Part shown: positions 1-7,161 of the stretch, in pieces | How positions within the stretch are numbered: position 1 is the first letter of the stretch | How the letters are laid out: each line of letters opens with the position of its first letter | Assembly (NCBI GenBank): GCA_964495705.1 | Contig: CAZBWS010000037.1 | Coordinates: forward strand, 1-24,294 | DNA: 24,294 bases | From: CAZBWS01 sp964495705 | Lineage (GTDB): Bacteria; Pseudomonadota; Gammaproteobacteria; HTCC5015 | Direction: 5' to 3' | Notes under the pieces: generated by a model | The model's database searches: none | What the model was told of the DNA's origin: nothing | The model's input: the letters and a program-made list of their open reading frames with translations, nothing else | Translations under genes and position numbers: made by a program

Positions 1-440
1 TGGATTTTTTGTAGTGCTTCACGCAGTTGCGTTGGAATACTGCATGGGGTGTTGCTTTCCTTGTCCACAAACACATGTACAAAGTGCCCCTGTGCCACAG
101 CGGTTGAACTGCCTTCTTTAAAGATGGCGATGCCATATTCAACGGAGCTGTTGCCCATTTTGTTGATACGTAAAGCCCCTTCTATTTTTTCTGGATAGGC
201 AATAGGGGCGAAATAAGAACAACCCGAATTCACCACAAACCCCACAATATCGCCATGGTGAATGTCTAAGCCACCTTCTTCGATTAAGTAAGTGTTGGCT
301 AGGGTGTCGAAATAGGAGTAATAAGTGACATTGTTGACATGCCCATACACATCGTTGTCCATCCAGCGGGTAGTGATGGGGGCAAAGAAAAAATAATCGC
401 TGCGATGGTCGGCTGCTTGGCGTGTGCTGGTCTGGCTCAT
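1..440 (-). CDS. Acyl-CoA thioesterase, hotdog fold (4-hydroxybenzoyl-CoA thioesterase family), 3' end off the window
   Basis: The 146 visible codons begin with ATG at 438-440 and read MSQTSTRQAADHRSDYFFF. A hotdog-fold core follows, with the WMDNDVYGHVNN motif near residues 27-38; its Asp and the GHVNN segment are typical of the YbgC/4-hydroxybenzoyl-CoA thioesterase family, which hydrolyses acyl-CoA thioesters in the cytoplasm. The family is usually 135-155 residues, so only a few residues are probably lost at the left edge. The gene starts 9 bp after the alcohol dehydrogenase stop on the same strand and looks like the last visible gene of the transporter operon. The acyl substrate cannot be told from the sequence. 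Confidence 0.85.
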   Translation of the reverse strand, partial: MSQTSTRQAADHRSDYFFFAPITTRWMDNDVYGHVNNVTYYSYFDTLANTYLIEEGGLDIHHGDIVGFVVNSGCSYFAPIAYPEKIEGALRINKMGNSSVEYGIAIFKEGSSTAVAQGHFVHVFVDKESNTPCSIPTQLREALQKI

Positions 441-449
441 AGCTTGTCC

Positions 450-1604
450 TTAGTAGATAGATTGATAGATGCTTAAGGCATCCTCGTATCCCAGTTCTCT
501 GGGGTTATTCATCAGTAGTCGCTGTTGCAGCATAGCGTCTTCCGCCAGTGTGCTTAAGCTATCTTGGGGGATATTGAGCTCAGATAGGCGAGTAGGTAGC
601 TCGACCTGTTCGATTAAGCGTTGCATTAATTCAATCAATTGCAGAGCTCGTTCAGCTTCTGGCTTTGAAGCTATTGTGGGGATCATCGCCGTGGCTAACT
701 CAGCGTATTCGGTGCGAGCGTGGTTTAGGTTAAAGCGTAATACCGCGGGCAGCACCAGTGAGTTGCTCAGCCCGTGGGGGATATGAAAGCGTCCGCCCAG
801 AGGGTAGGCCAAGGCGTGCACGGCTCCCACTGGGGCATTGGCAAAAGCCTGCCCAGCCAGTGTGGCGCCATATAGCATCTGTGTACGCGACGCTATGTCA
901 TCACCTTGGTGAACCGACTTGACGATATGTGCATGCATAATACGCAAGGCTTCCTTGGCGAGCATATCTGAATAGGGGTTTTTCTTGATTTTACTGGTGT
1001 AGGCTTCAATGGCGTGAACCATGGCATCAATGCCGGTGGCTGCAGTAATATGTGCAGGTAGGCCTAGGGTGAGTTCTGCATCGAGCAGTGCTAAGTCGGG
1101 TAATAATGATGCAGCAACGATGCCCTGCTTGGTTGTCTCCCCCGTGGTAACAATCGCCACAGGAGTGACCTCTGAACCCGTTCCAGAGGTGGTGGGGATT
1201 TGAATTAAAGGAAGGCGGTAGGAACCCGCATTACCCACACCATATATCTCGTCTAGTGTTTGCTGCCCGGAATAAAGTAATGCGATAACTTTGGCCACAT
1301 CCATAGAGCTGCCGCCGCCAAAGCCAATGACGCCGTCAATAGAAGATGTTTGTGCAAAGGCTAATGCCTCTGTGACAATGTGCTCGGGTGGGTCGGCAAT
1401 AACTTGGTCATAAATGACCCAGCTTATTCCCTCTGATTTAAGGCTATCTAATGCTTTATTGAGTAGCCCCAGTTGCGTAATCGTCGGATCGCTTACAATC
1501 AATACGCGGGATAGTTGGCGTAGTGTGCACTGCTCGCCTAATTGGCTTAGTGAACCAGGGGCGCTAATAATGGATTGAGTGGTGTTAAATATAAAATTAT
1601 GCAC
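450..1604 (-). CDS. Iron-containing alcohol dehydrogenase (type III)
   Basis: This 384-residue protein has the full iron-dependent alcohol dehydrogenase plan. The nucleotide-binding GFGGGSSMDVAK lies at 94-105, the PTTSGTGSE segment near 138-145, and the likely metal ligands are Asp193, His197, His263 and His277 (GIDAMVHAIEAY and GRFHIPHGLSN). These enzymes reduce aldehydes or oxidise alcohols with NAD(P)H in the cytoplasm. The start is GTG at 1602-1604, preceded by AGGG about 7 nt upstream; no earlier ATG is available. It follows the permease gene by 93 bp and precedes the thioesterase by 9 bp. The substrate is unknown. Its position suggests a role tied to whatever the transporter imports, but that is inference only. 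Confidence 0.9.
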   Translation of the reverse strand: MHNFIFNTTQSIISAPGSLSQLGEQCTLRQLSRVLIVSDPTITQLGLLNKALDSLKSEGISWVIYDQVIADPPEHIVTEALAFAQTSSIDGVIGFGGGSSMDVAKVIALLYSGQQTLDEIYGVGNAGSYRLPLIQIPTTSGTGSEVTPVAIVTTGETTKQGIVAASLLPDLALLDAELTLGLPAHITAATGIDAMVHAIEAYTSKIKKNPYSDMLAKEALRIMHAHIVKSVHQGDDIASRTQMLYGATLAGQAFANAPVGAVHALAYPLGGRFHIPHGLSNSLVLPAVLRFNLNHARTEYAELATAMIPTIASKPEAERALQLIELMQRLIEQVELPTRLSELNIPQDSLSTLAEDAMLQQRLLMNNPRELGYEDALSIYQSIY

Positions 1605-1697
1605 GCGTGAGCCCTGTTGTTAAACGAAGGCCTCATTGGCCTGAAGGTCAAACAGTAACAGATTATGCCGCTAGATAAATATACAGCGACGGCTAGT

Positions 1698-3155
1698 TTA
1701 TGCCCTACGCAGGACTCGAGAGAGCTGGTCGACGGCAATATTGAGTAGAGCACTGACTAATATTAATAGCACGGCGCGATCAAAGCGAAATTCCTCAAAG
1801 GCCGAATCAATATAAAAGCCGAGGGTAGTAATGCCAAGTATGCCGAGTATAGCCGATTCGCGCATGATGACCTCCCAGCGATACAGTAGGAAGTTGAGCA
1901 ACTGGCGATAGATACGCGGCAATATTTCATAGACGTAGCGATTGAGTCCACGGCTAGCATCAGGTCGAAGTTGGATTTGATTGCTGGCACTGCCGATTAA
2001 ATGGGCGATGATAGCGCCAGTATGTAAGCTCAGTGCTAGGGCCGCAGGCAGCATAGATGGCCCCAGTAAGAGTAGGCCGATAAAAGCAAGTAAGTATTCG
2101 GGCGTAGAGCGCAGCGTAACCAAGATACTATGCCCTACACCCATGCCGGTTTTAGAAAAAAAGTGCTTCGAGATTAAGGGGAATAAAAGCAAAGCAAAGG
2201 CACCGCTGAGCACTAAGGCAATTTGACTGAGTACAATGGTATTGAACAAGCCAGGTAGTATTTGCGTTTGGCTTAACATGGATAGCCACTGCCAAGTGTT
2301 TTTAAGGCTATCCGCATTAACCGTGTTTCTGAGTGGTGCAGGAATGATGTCTTCGCTAAAAAAGCGTAGCAATAGTTCTAAATTGAATTGCGCAACGGGG
2401 GGAAGATAGATTGTTGCCGCAACTAGATAAATAGGCAGTAGCTTGGCCTGCAGCCACCAGCGCATACTTAGAATTAGCACGATAAAAATATACAGGATTA
2501 ATGCGGATAGGCTATACAAGCCTTCGTTGAACAAGGTGTGCAAGTGAAAGCCTAGAGTGGGCAGCCCAATAAAACCAAGTATGGCACTGGAGCGCAAGCC
2601 ACACTCTAAGCGATAGCGTGCATAGTTGCACATATTCGGCCAGGCCAGTGGCAGGGTGGTATAGAGGAAACGACTAAAGCTGGGGTTAATGCTGTCTTTA
2701 GGGAGCGAGTCGGATTCTTCGTATTGTTCAGCAAAAACCTTGGCAAAGATACCTGCAAAGGGGACTGCGATTGCGAGTATGCCGGTTAAGCTAGAAAGGC
2801 CAAAGAGTTGCATAAATAGCAGCGCCCAAAATAACTCGTGGATTGCTCGAATAAAGGCGCAGAAGCTGCGCACGATAAAGTACTTGTGTAGTAACGAGAG
2901 TAAGAAGCCTGCCACTAGCGCTAGGCTGACACCTTGCAGAGCAAAGGCGAGGGTATTGAAAAGACTGCTTAGCAGCATATCCGCATTTAATATATTGGCG
3001 TCATAGCGAGGGGTGACAAAACCTATGCCGATACGCTTTAACTGCTGCCAGGGTTCGATGGTGCTGATACTTAAGTCTGCAAAGCCCAGACAAAATAGAG
3101 CACTGATAATGAGTAGCCCACTGGGGCTGAGCGCGAGTTTTTTAAATGCGCTCAT
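1698..3155 (-). CDS. ABC transporter permease, fused double PhnE-type domains (putative selenate/oxyanion uptake)
   Basis: This 485-residue inner-membrane protein has two homologous halves. Each contains several hydrophobic segments and an EAA-type cytoplasmic loop: RSSAILGFIGLPTLGF near 190-205 and RESAILGILGITTLGF near 430-447. Each half matches the binding-protein-dependent permease domain of the PhnE family, so one chain probably supplies both halves of the channel. The ATG start at 3155 overlaps the ATPase gene by 14 bp, which suggests translational coupling. The annotation phosphonate permease would follow from family alone. The selU linkage favours a selenium oxyanion. The gene carries three copies of the repeated 9-mer ATGCGGATA. 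Confidence 0.85.
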   Translation of the reverse strand: MSAFKKLALSPSGLLIISALFCLGFADLSISTIEPWQQLKRIGIGFVTPRYDANILNADMLLSSLFNTLAFALQGVSLALVAGFLLSLLHKYFIVRSFCAFIRAIHELFWALLFMQLFGLSSLTGILAIAVPFAGIFAKVFAEQYEESDSLPKDSINPSFSRFLYTTLPLAWPNMCNYARYRLECGLRSSAILGFIGLPTLGFHLHTLFNEGLYSLSALILYIFIVLILSMRWWLQAKLLPIYLVAATIYLPPVAQFNLELLLRFFSEDIIPAPLRNTVNADSLKNTWQWLSMLSQTQILPGLFNTIVLSQIALVLSGAFALLLFPLISKHFFSKTGMGVGHSILVTLRSTPEYLLAFIGLLLLGPSMLPAALALSLHTGAIIAHLIGSASNQIQLRPDASRGLNRYVYEILPRIYRQLLNFLLYRWEVIMRESAILGILGITTLGFYIDSAFEEFRFDRAVLLILVSALLNIAVDQLSRVLRRA

Positions 3156-3807
3156 GGGGGTATAGGAAATACAGGTCGGATCGAGTTAAGTCTGAACTAT
3201 TGGCATCTAATGCAATTTCACCTTCTTTAATACCAATAATACGGTCGCAGTATTGCAGGGCTAGACTCACATCGTGCAGAGCAACGATCGTTGTTTGGTG
3301 TTGAGAAATGATGTGTTGCAGAATTTTAGCAGCCATAAATTCATCCACCGCAGACAGCGGCTCGTCACCCATAAAGATAGCCTTGGTTTGAATCAAGGCG
3401 CGGGCAATCGCCACACGTTGTTGTTGACCGCCGGAAAGTTGCTCGGTCTTGCGTTCTAGGAGGCTATTGATGTCGAGTATTTCACTGGCTTCTCGAACAC
3501 GTTGTAAAGCCTGTTTTTGCGGCCAGAAAAAATTTAGTAAATTATTAAATAGGCGCTGTTGTTCCAGAGTGCCTGCATAGATATTGTGGAATGCGGATAG
3601 GCTGGGAACCAAGCCTTTGTGTTGTGGGCACCAAGCGCTGTTGTCTACAGCGGCGGCGCGTAGCAAGTTTAATAAACTACTTTTACCTGAGCCGCTTTCA
3701 CCGAGGATGGCGACGGATTGGCCATCAGCAATGCGGATATTGATATTGCTTAATATCAACCGATCGCCAAGGCGTAGCTCGGCTTGCTTGAGAGTGACAG
3801 CTGTCAT
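3142..3807 (-). CDS. ABC transporter ATP-binding protein, PhnC family (putative selenate/oxyanion uptake)
   Basis: This 221-residue ATPase energises the adjacent permease. Visible motifs are Walker A GESGSGKSS (about 36-44), a Q-loop region ending in AWCPQHKG, the signature LSGGQQQR, Walker B AIFMGDEP and the switch histidine in ALHDVS. It is slightly shorter than typical PhnC (about 250-260), mainly at the C-terminus. The ATG at 3805-3807 has only a weak ribosome site. An 87-bp gap holding a long hairpin separates it from the binding-protein gene, whereas the permease overlaps its 3' end. It carries two copies of the 9-mer (3591 and 3731). Confidence 0.9.
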   Translation of the reverse strand: MTAVTLKQAELRLGDRLILSNINIRIADGQSVAILGESGSGKSSLLNLLRAAAVDNSAWCPQHKGLVPSLSAFHNIYAGTLEQQRLFNNLLNFFWPQKQALQRVREASEILDINSLLERKTEQLSGGQQQRVAIARALIQTKAIFMGDEPLSAVDEFMAAKILQHIISQHQTTIVALHDVSLALQYCDRIIGIKEGEIALDANSSDLTRSDLYFLYPHERI

Positions 3808-3815
3808 ATTTGAAT

Positions 3816-3890
3816 TGTCATCTTGAGCGAAACAAAGTGTAGCCGAAAGGTCTTGTTAGCCAGACCTTTCGGCTATCGCTCAGGGTGACA
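3816..3890 (-). repeat. Long imperfect palindrome between binding-protein and ATPase genes
   Basis: A perfect 14-bp inverted repeat (3840-3853 with 3862-3875, 8-nt loop) is flanked by a second arm, 3816-3830 with 3876-3890, which matches at 13 of 15 positions; a 9-nt bulge (3831-3839) interrupts one side. The outer arm resembles the dispersed intergenic repeats that begin TGTCATCCTGAGCG in many bacteria. In the transcript it would form one large hairpin just after the binding-protein stop codon. By analogy with malE-malF it could stabilise the upstream message and lower expression of the ATPase and permease. No T-run follows, so it is not a normal terminator. Confidence 0.75.
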
Positions 3891-3894
3891 GTTG

Positions 3895-4761
3895 TTAGTC
3901 AATCAAACCAAGAGACTGAGCCGTATCTTTAATCGGCTGATACAACTCGTTATTGGCTTTGATAAATGATGTGCGAGGGAAGGCGTTGAGTAGGTCTTTG
4001 TCCTTCATATTGATCAGTGCTGCTTGTACCTTGTCGCTAAATTTTTTACCGAATTGCTTCTCTACATCACCGCGGATAGTCCACTGGTAGTCGGGGTAGC
4101 CTGGCGTTTTCCAGATGATCTTAAGTTTACTCTCGTCGATTAAGCCTTTGGCTAGTTCTTTTTTCCAAACTTTAAAATTGGTTGCTCCGACTTGGTAAGC
4201 ACCGGCTTGTACTAGTTCTACGGTTTTACTGTGGTTGCCACTGAAGCCCACTTTACTAAAGACTTCTTCTGGCGACTTGCCCAAGTTTTGGCGAATAAAG
4301 TATTCAGGCATTAAACGACCAGAAGTAGAGCCCTTGGAGCCAAAAGTGAAGCTCTTGCCTGCAATGGCTTTAGGAAATTCTTTAGATAGTTCTAGGCCAG
4401 TAGAGGCGTGGGCAATAAAGTAAGTGGTGAAGTTAGGGTCTTCATAGCCTTGAGCAATCGCTTTTGCGCCAGGCACTAGTTCGCGCGCTTTAACACCGGA
4501 AAGGCCGCCAAACCATGCTAGCTGAACTTGGTTATTGCGAAATGCGGATACTGCGGCTGCATAGCTTTTCACTGGGATGTATTTAACGTGAACGCCTAAT
4601 TCTTTTTCTAGATATTTCGCGACTTTACCAAAACGCTCTTTTAGGCGCGTCTCGTCTTGGTCGGGAATGGCTGTAAAGGTAAATGTTTTTTCATGGGCTG
4701 TGGCAGAGAATGCGCAAGCGCACAGGTATAGGGCTAAGGCGAGCTTAGAGAAGGTTTTCAT
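3895..4761 (-). CDS. Periplasmic substrate-binding protein, PhnD-like (putative selenate ABC transporter)
   Basis: This 288-residue protein has a signal peptide, with likely cleavage after Ala22 (SATA before HEKTF). The mature part has the PhnD-type bilobed plan: FTAIPDQDETRLKERFG near 28-45, SYAAAVSAFRNNQVQLAWFG near 65-85, and later GSTSGRLMPEYF. The IPDQDE opening and the position next to selU fit the subgroup that annotation databases call the putative selenate-transporter binding protein, rather than phosphonate-specific PhnD. Function by experiment is not known to me. The ATG at 4761 has a good GAGG site 7-8 nt upstream. The selU stop lies 72 bp upstream, so the two are probably cotranscribed. 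Confidence 0.85.
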   Translation of the reverse strand: MKTFSKLALALYLCACAFSATAHEKTFTFTAIPDQDETRLKERFGKVAKYLEKELGVHVKYIPVKSYAAAVSAFRNNQVQLAWFGGLSGVKARELVPGAKAIAQGYEDPNFTTYFIAHASTGLELSKEFPKAIAGKSFTFGSKGSTSGRLMPEYFIRQNLGKSPEEVFSKVGFSGNHSKTVELVQAGAYQVGATNFKVWKKELAKGLIDESKLKIIWKTPGYPDYQWTIRGDVEKQFGKKFSDKVQAALINMKDKDLLNAFPRTSFIKANNELYQPIKDTAQSLGLID

Positions 4762-4833
4762 GTTGTATCCTCGTTCAATAAGAGGGTTTATAAAACCCGC
4801 TCTATGGCGAACGGGAGTGGTGCAGAGCGCGCT

Positions 4834-5943
4834 CTACGAGTTTTGGTTGGCGAAGTCTATCACTTCTTCGGCATTACCGCGGAATATTACATCACCTTTA
4901 CGCTTTTCCAGCATGTAGTCGTACATGGGGTCGTAGTATTGGGTCAGTAGTAGGCCAAAGCCTTCGCTGAAGCCATCCGCATCCCCGTGTTCTAAAAAGG
5001 CGTTAATGGCTGATTTGAATAAGCCTTGAATATAGTCATAGCGCTCTGCTCCTAAGCGCTTCTTGATACGCTCTAAGCTGCCTAAAAATTGCTCGCTGAA
5101 TTTTTCTGCGGCTAACTCGCCATGTGCGGCTTGCAACTTAGGCCAGTAATTGATGACGTAGTCTTCAACGGTGAGTTGGGTGCGATTTTCAGTGCTGACT
5201 TCGAGCACCACCATAGACGAACGCTTCATGGCGGCTTGCAAGCAGTCCGGTACATAGCAGCGACCGACCAAACGGCTTTCATCTTCTATATAGATAGCTG
5301 CATCGAGACTGGTACTGCGGTGTTTTAAGAAGTCGATGGAAATTTGGTTTTCAAAATTGATTTGGCTAGGCTGGCCACCAGGCATGCGGCCAAAGGCAGA
5401 GCCGCGATGGTTAGCGCGACCTTCTAAGTCTATTTGGCGGTTTAGTTGGTGCAGAACTCGCGTTTTGCCGCTGCCGGTACGGCCACTGATTAAGCGTAGG
5501 GGAGTGCCGCCGCTATTGGCACAGCTATTGTCTAAATTATCGATTAAGAAGCGGCGCATGGCTTTGTAGCCACCGGGAACAAAGTCCAAATTTGTCCCAG
5601 CTTCTTTCAGCCACTGCTGGGTGATTTGCGAGCGCATGCCGCCACGAAAGCAATACAGCATGCCGTCGGGATTATTCTGGGCAAATATTTTCCAGTTTTG
5701 GATGAGTCTCGTTTTCAAGTCACCGCTAACCAGTTGATGACCTAGCTCAACAGCCGCATCTTGGCCTTGTTGGGTATAGCAGGTGCCGACAGCAGCTCGC
5801 TGTTCATCGTCCATTAAGGGCTGATTCTTAGAATAGGGGAAGGCTCCTTTATTAAATTCTACCGGTGCGCGTACATCCAGCATGGGCACATCATGTAGAA
5901 AAAGGTGACCATAGTCATATGTTGTTTCGTTTTTTTCTTTCAA
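4834..5943 (-). CDS. selU: tRNA 2-selenouridine(34) synthase (also makes geranyl-2-thiouridine intermediate)
   Basis: SelU (MnmH, YbbB) replaces sulphur by selenium in 2-thiouridine at the wobble base of certain tRNAs, using selenophosphate from SelD; a geranylated intermediate is known in Escherichia coli. The 369-residue protein has an N-terminal rhodanese domain (DVRAPVEF near 23-30, catalytic Cys98 in LYCFRGGMRSQ) and a P-loop domain (SGRTGSGKT, 153-161; HRGSAFGR further on). The length fits the family, which is about 364. An in-frame TGA lies two codons upstream, so the TTG at 5943 is the only start that keeps the conserved N-terminus. The gene heads the minus-strand transporter cluster. 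No selD is in the window. Confidence 0.93.
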   Translation of the reverse strand: MKEKNETTYDYGHLFLHDVPMLDVRAPVEFNKGAFPYSKNQPLMDDEQRAAVGTCYTQQGQDAAVELGHQLVSGDLKTRLIQNWKIFAQNNPDGMLYCFRGGMRSQITQQWLKEAGTNLDFVPGGYKAMRRFLIDNLDNSCANSGGTPLRLISGRTGSGKTRVLHQLNRQIDLEGRANHRGSAFGRMPGGQPSQINFENQISIDFLKHRSTSLDAAIYIEDESRLVGRCYVPDCLQAAMKRSSMVVLEVSTENRTQLTVEDYVINYWPKLQAAHGELAAEKFSEQFLGSLERIKKRLGAERYDYIQGLFKSAINAFLEHGDADGFSEGFGLLLTQYYDPMYDYMLEKRKGDVIFRGNAEEVIDFANQNS

Positions 5944-6039
5944 AAATCAATCGCTTAGCAGGTTTTTTAGCTGTCTAGAAGGGACGTATCGGCTCGAATA
6001 ATACACCCGACGTTTAAAATAGTCTCTGTCAGTTGATTT

Positions 6040-6051
6040 AAACGGCCGTTT
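6040..6051. promoter_or_regulatory. Perfect 12-bp palindrome in selU / small-gene divergent region
   Basis: AAACGGCCGTTT is self-complementary over 12 bp and lies about midway in the 190-bp gap between divergent selU and the gene at 6134. It could be an operator read by a dimeric regulator of one or both genes. No second copy was noticed, so this rests on position and symmetry alone. Confidence 0.3.
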
Positions 6052-6133
6052 GTCTGAAATCGTGCCGAAGTTAACGGTTTATTTGTTCAAAGTCCGTACA
6101 ATACGCTCAACAAAAAATGAATGAGGCTAGAAG

Positions 6134-6640
6134 ATGATCAAAAACATATTAGCATTAGGACTGAGTTTGTTTTCTGTGGCAGTTAGTGCGGCAGATCTTA
6201 ATGTCTTTTGGAGTACTGATGGCGTAGCAGATGAGCGCATCAGTGGTTTAGCCCAGCAGTTTCAAGTAGCGCTTAAGCGTGAAGCGGGTATTAATGCCCA
6301 AGTGACGGTTGCTAGTGCTGCAAGTGTGAGTCAGGCGGTAGAGCAGGGGCAAGTGGATATGATAGTCACTTGCAATGAAGTGGACTCGGGTCGTGGCGCG
6401 CCGTTAGAACGTTTATCTCAGCAGAGCCTCGATAGTCTAATCTGTGTGGGTGGTAGCAATACCGGGGCTTGGGCACTTGCTTCAGATCAAGGTATTAAGC
6501 GCGATAATTCGGGCGAGTTCTGGGTATATTTTATGCGTGATTCTCAGCACTTTTCTCAGTTCCGTGAGGTGCGTGATGCGATGCAGACAATTACGCAGCA
6601 GTTAAAGATTGAATCTATTCTTACCGCTTCTGCGCAGTAA
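6134..6640 (+). CDS. Small exported protein, possibly one-lobe relative of PhnD-type binding proteins
   Basis: I do not recognise a named family. The 168-residue product has a clear signal peptide (MIKNILALGLSLFSVAVSAA, cleavage near residue 20), so it is probably periplasmic. Residues about 30-80 (DERISGLAQQFQ, LKREAGINAQV, AVEQGQVDMIVT) match in spacing and character the DETRLKERFG, LEKELGVHVKY and AFRNNQVQLAWF segments of the binding protein at 3895-4761. The mature chain of about 148 residues is too short for two lobes. It has a GAGG-type ribosome site and a strong terminator just downstream. It is divergent from selU, which hints at a link with the transporter, but this is inference. Confidence 0.75.
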   Translation: MIKNILALGLSLFSVAVSAADLNVFWSTDGVADERISGLAQQFQVALKREAGINAQVTVASAASVSQAVEQGQVDMIVTCNEVDSGRGAPLERLSQQSLDSLICVGGSNTGAWALASDQGIKRDNSGEFWVYFMRDSQHFSQFREVRDAMQTITQQLKIESILTASAQ

Positions 6641-6657
6641 GGGTTAACGCCTTCGTG

Positions 6658-6686
6658 AAAAAAGCCCGCTGTTTGCGGGCTTTTTT
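6658..6686. terminator. Bidirectional intrinsic terminator
   Basis: A perfect stem GCCCGC (6664-6669) / GCGGGC (6675-6680) with loop TGTTT is flanked by six A and six T. It can end both the plus-strand gene at 6134-6640 and greB on the minus strand. The greB stop codon lies in the T-run. Confidence 0.93.
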
Positions 6687-7161
6687 ATGGGTGGTATTGA
6701 ATATTTGTTATCCACCAGCATTTTTCGCCTTCGGGAGTGCTTACCTTGGCTTCATCATCAACTTCTTTTTGCAGCAGGGCGCTGGCCATAGGTGCATTTA
6801 TAGAAATGTAATCTTGGCTGGTATCAAAAATTTCATCCACGCCGACAATCCGAAAATGCTTTGTATCCCCCGCTTCGTTTTCAACGCTGACCCAAGCACC
6901 AAAAAACACCTTGCCCTCCTGTTGTGGAGAGTAATCGACAATTTGAAGGCTTTCTAAGCGCTTGCTTAAAAATCGCACGCGTCGATCTATTTCGCGCAGG
7001 CGTTTTTTGTTGTATTGATAATCGGCATTTTCACTGCGGTCCCCTAGGGAGGCGGCCCAGGTAACTTTTTTGGTGATTTCTGGGCGCTCGGTGCGCCATA
7101 AAAAATCCAGCTCATCTTTGAGCTTTGCATAGCCTTCACGGGTGACGAGATTATTTCGCAC
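6685..7161 (-). CDS. greB: Transcription elongation factor GreB
   Basis: GreB enters the secondary channel of RNA polymerase and stimulates cleavage of backtracked transcripts. The 158-residue protein shows the N-terminal coiled coil (TREGYAKLKDELDFLWRTER, then the acidic-tip region GDRSENADYQYNKKRLREIDRR) followed by the FKBP-like C-terminal domain ending in WWITNIQYHP. The FLWRTERPE and YNKKRLREIDRRVRFL segments distinguish GreB from GreA. The start is GTG at 7161, preceded by AGGA about 9 nt upstream. It overlaps the rluE gene by 11 bp, so the two are an operon transcribed leftwards. Confidence 0.95.
   Translation of the reverse strand: MRNNLVTREGYAKLKDELDFLWRTERPEITKKVTWAASLGDRSENADYQYNKKRLREIDRRVRFLSKRLESLQIVDYSPQQEGKVFFGAWVSVENEAGDTKHFRIVGVDEIFDTSQDYISINAPMASALLQKEVDDEAKVSTPEGEKCWWITNIQYHP

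Larger units (their letters stand above)
2309..4550. repeat. ATGCGGATA word, six copies in the transporter genes
   Basis: Exact copies are at 2309-2317 (minus), 2501-2509 (plus), 2978-2986 (minus), 3591-3599 (plus), 3731-3739 (plus) and 4542-4550 (plus). They encode NADS, LSAL, NADM, LSAF, NIRI and VSAF in the respective proteins, so three codon registers are used. A one-mismatch copy (CATCCGCAT) lies at 4974-4982 in selU. Confidence 0.9.

Noticed and set aside
1628..1642. AGGCC/GGCCT hairpin between permease and alcohol dehydrogenase genes
   Set aside because: Only 5 bp and without a T-run; common by chance.
1698..4761. Labelling the transporter phosphonate PhnCDE
   Set aside because: No phosphonate-degradation genes are present and selU is adjacent; the family name alone is not enough.
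4784..4798. GGGTTT-ATA-AAACCC hairpin between selU and the binding-protein gene
   Set aside because: The stem is 6 bp and AT-rich with no T-run, too weak to call a terminator.
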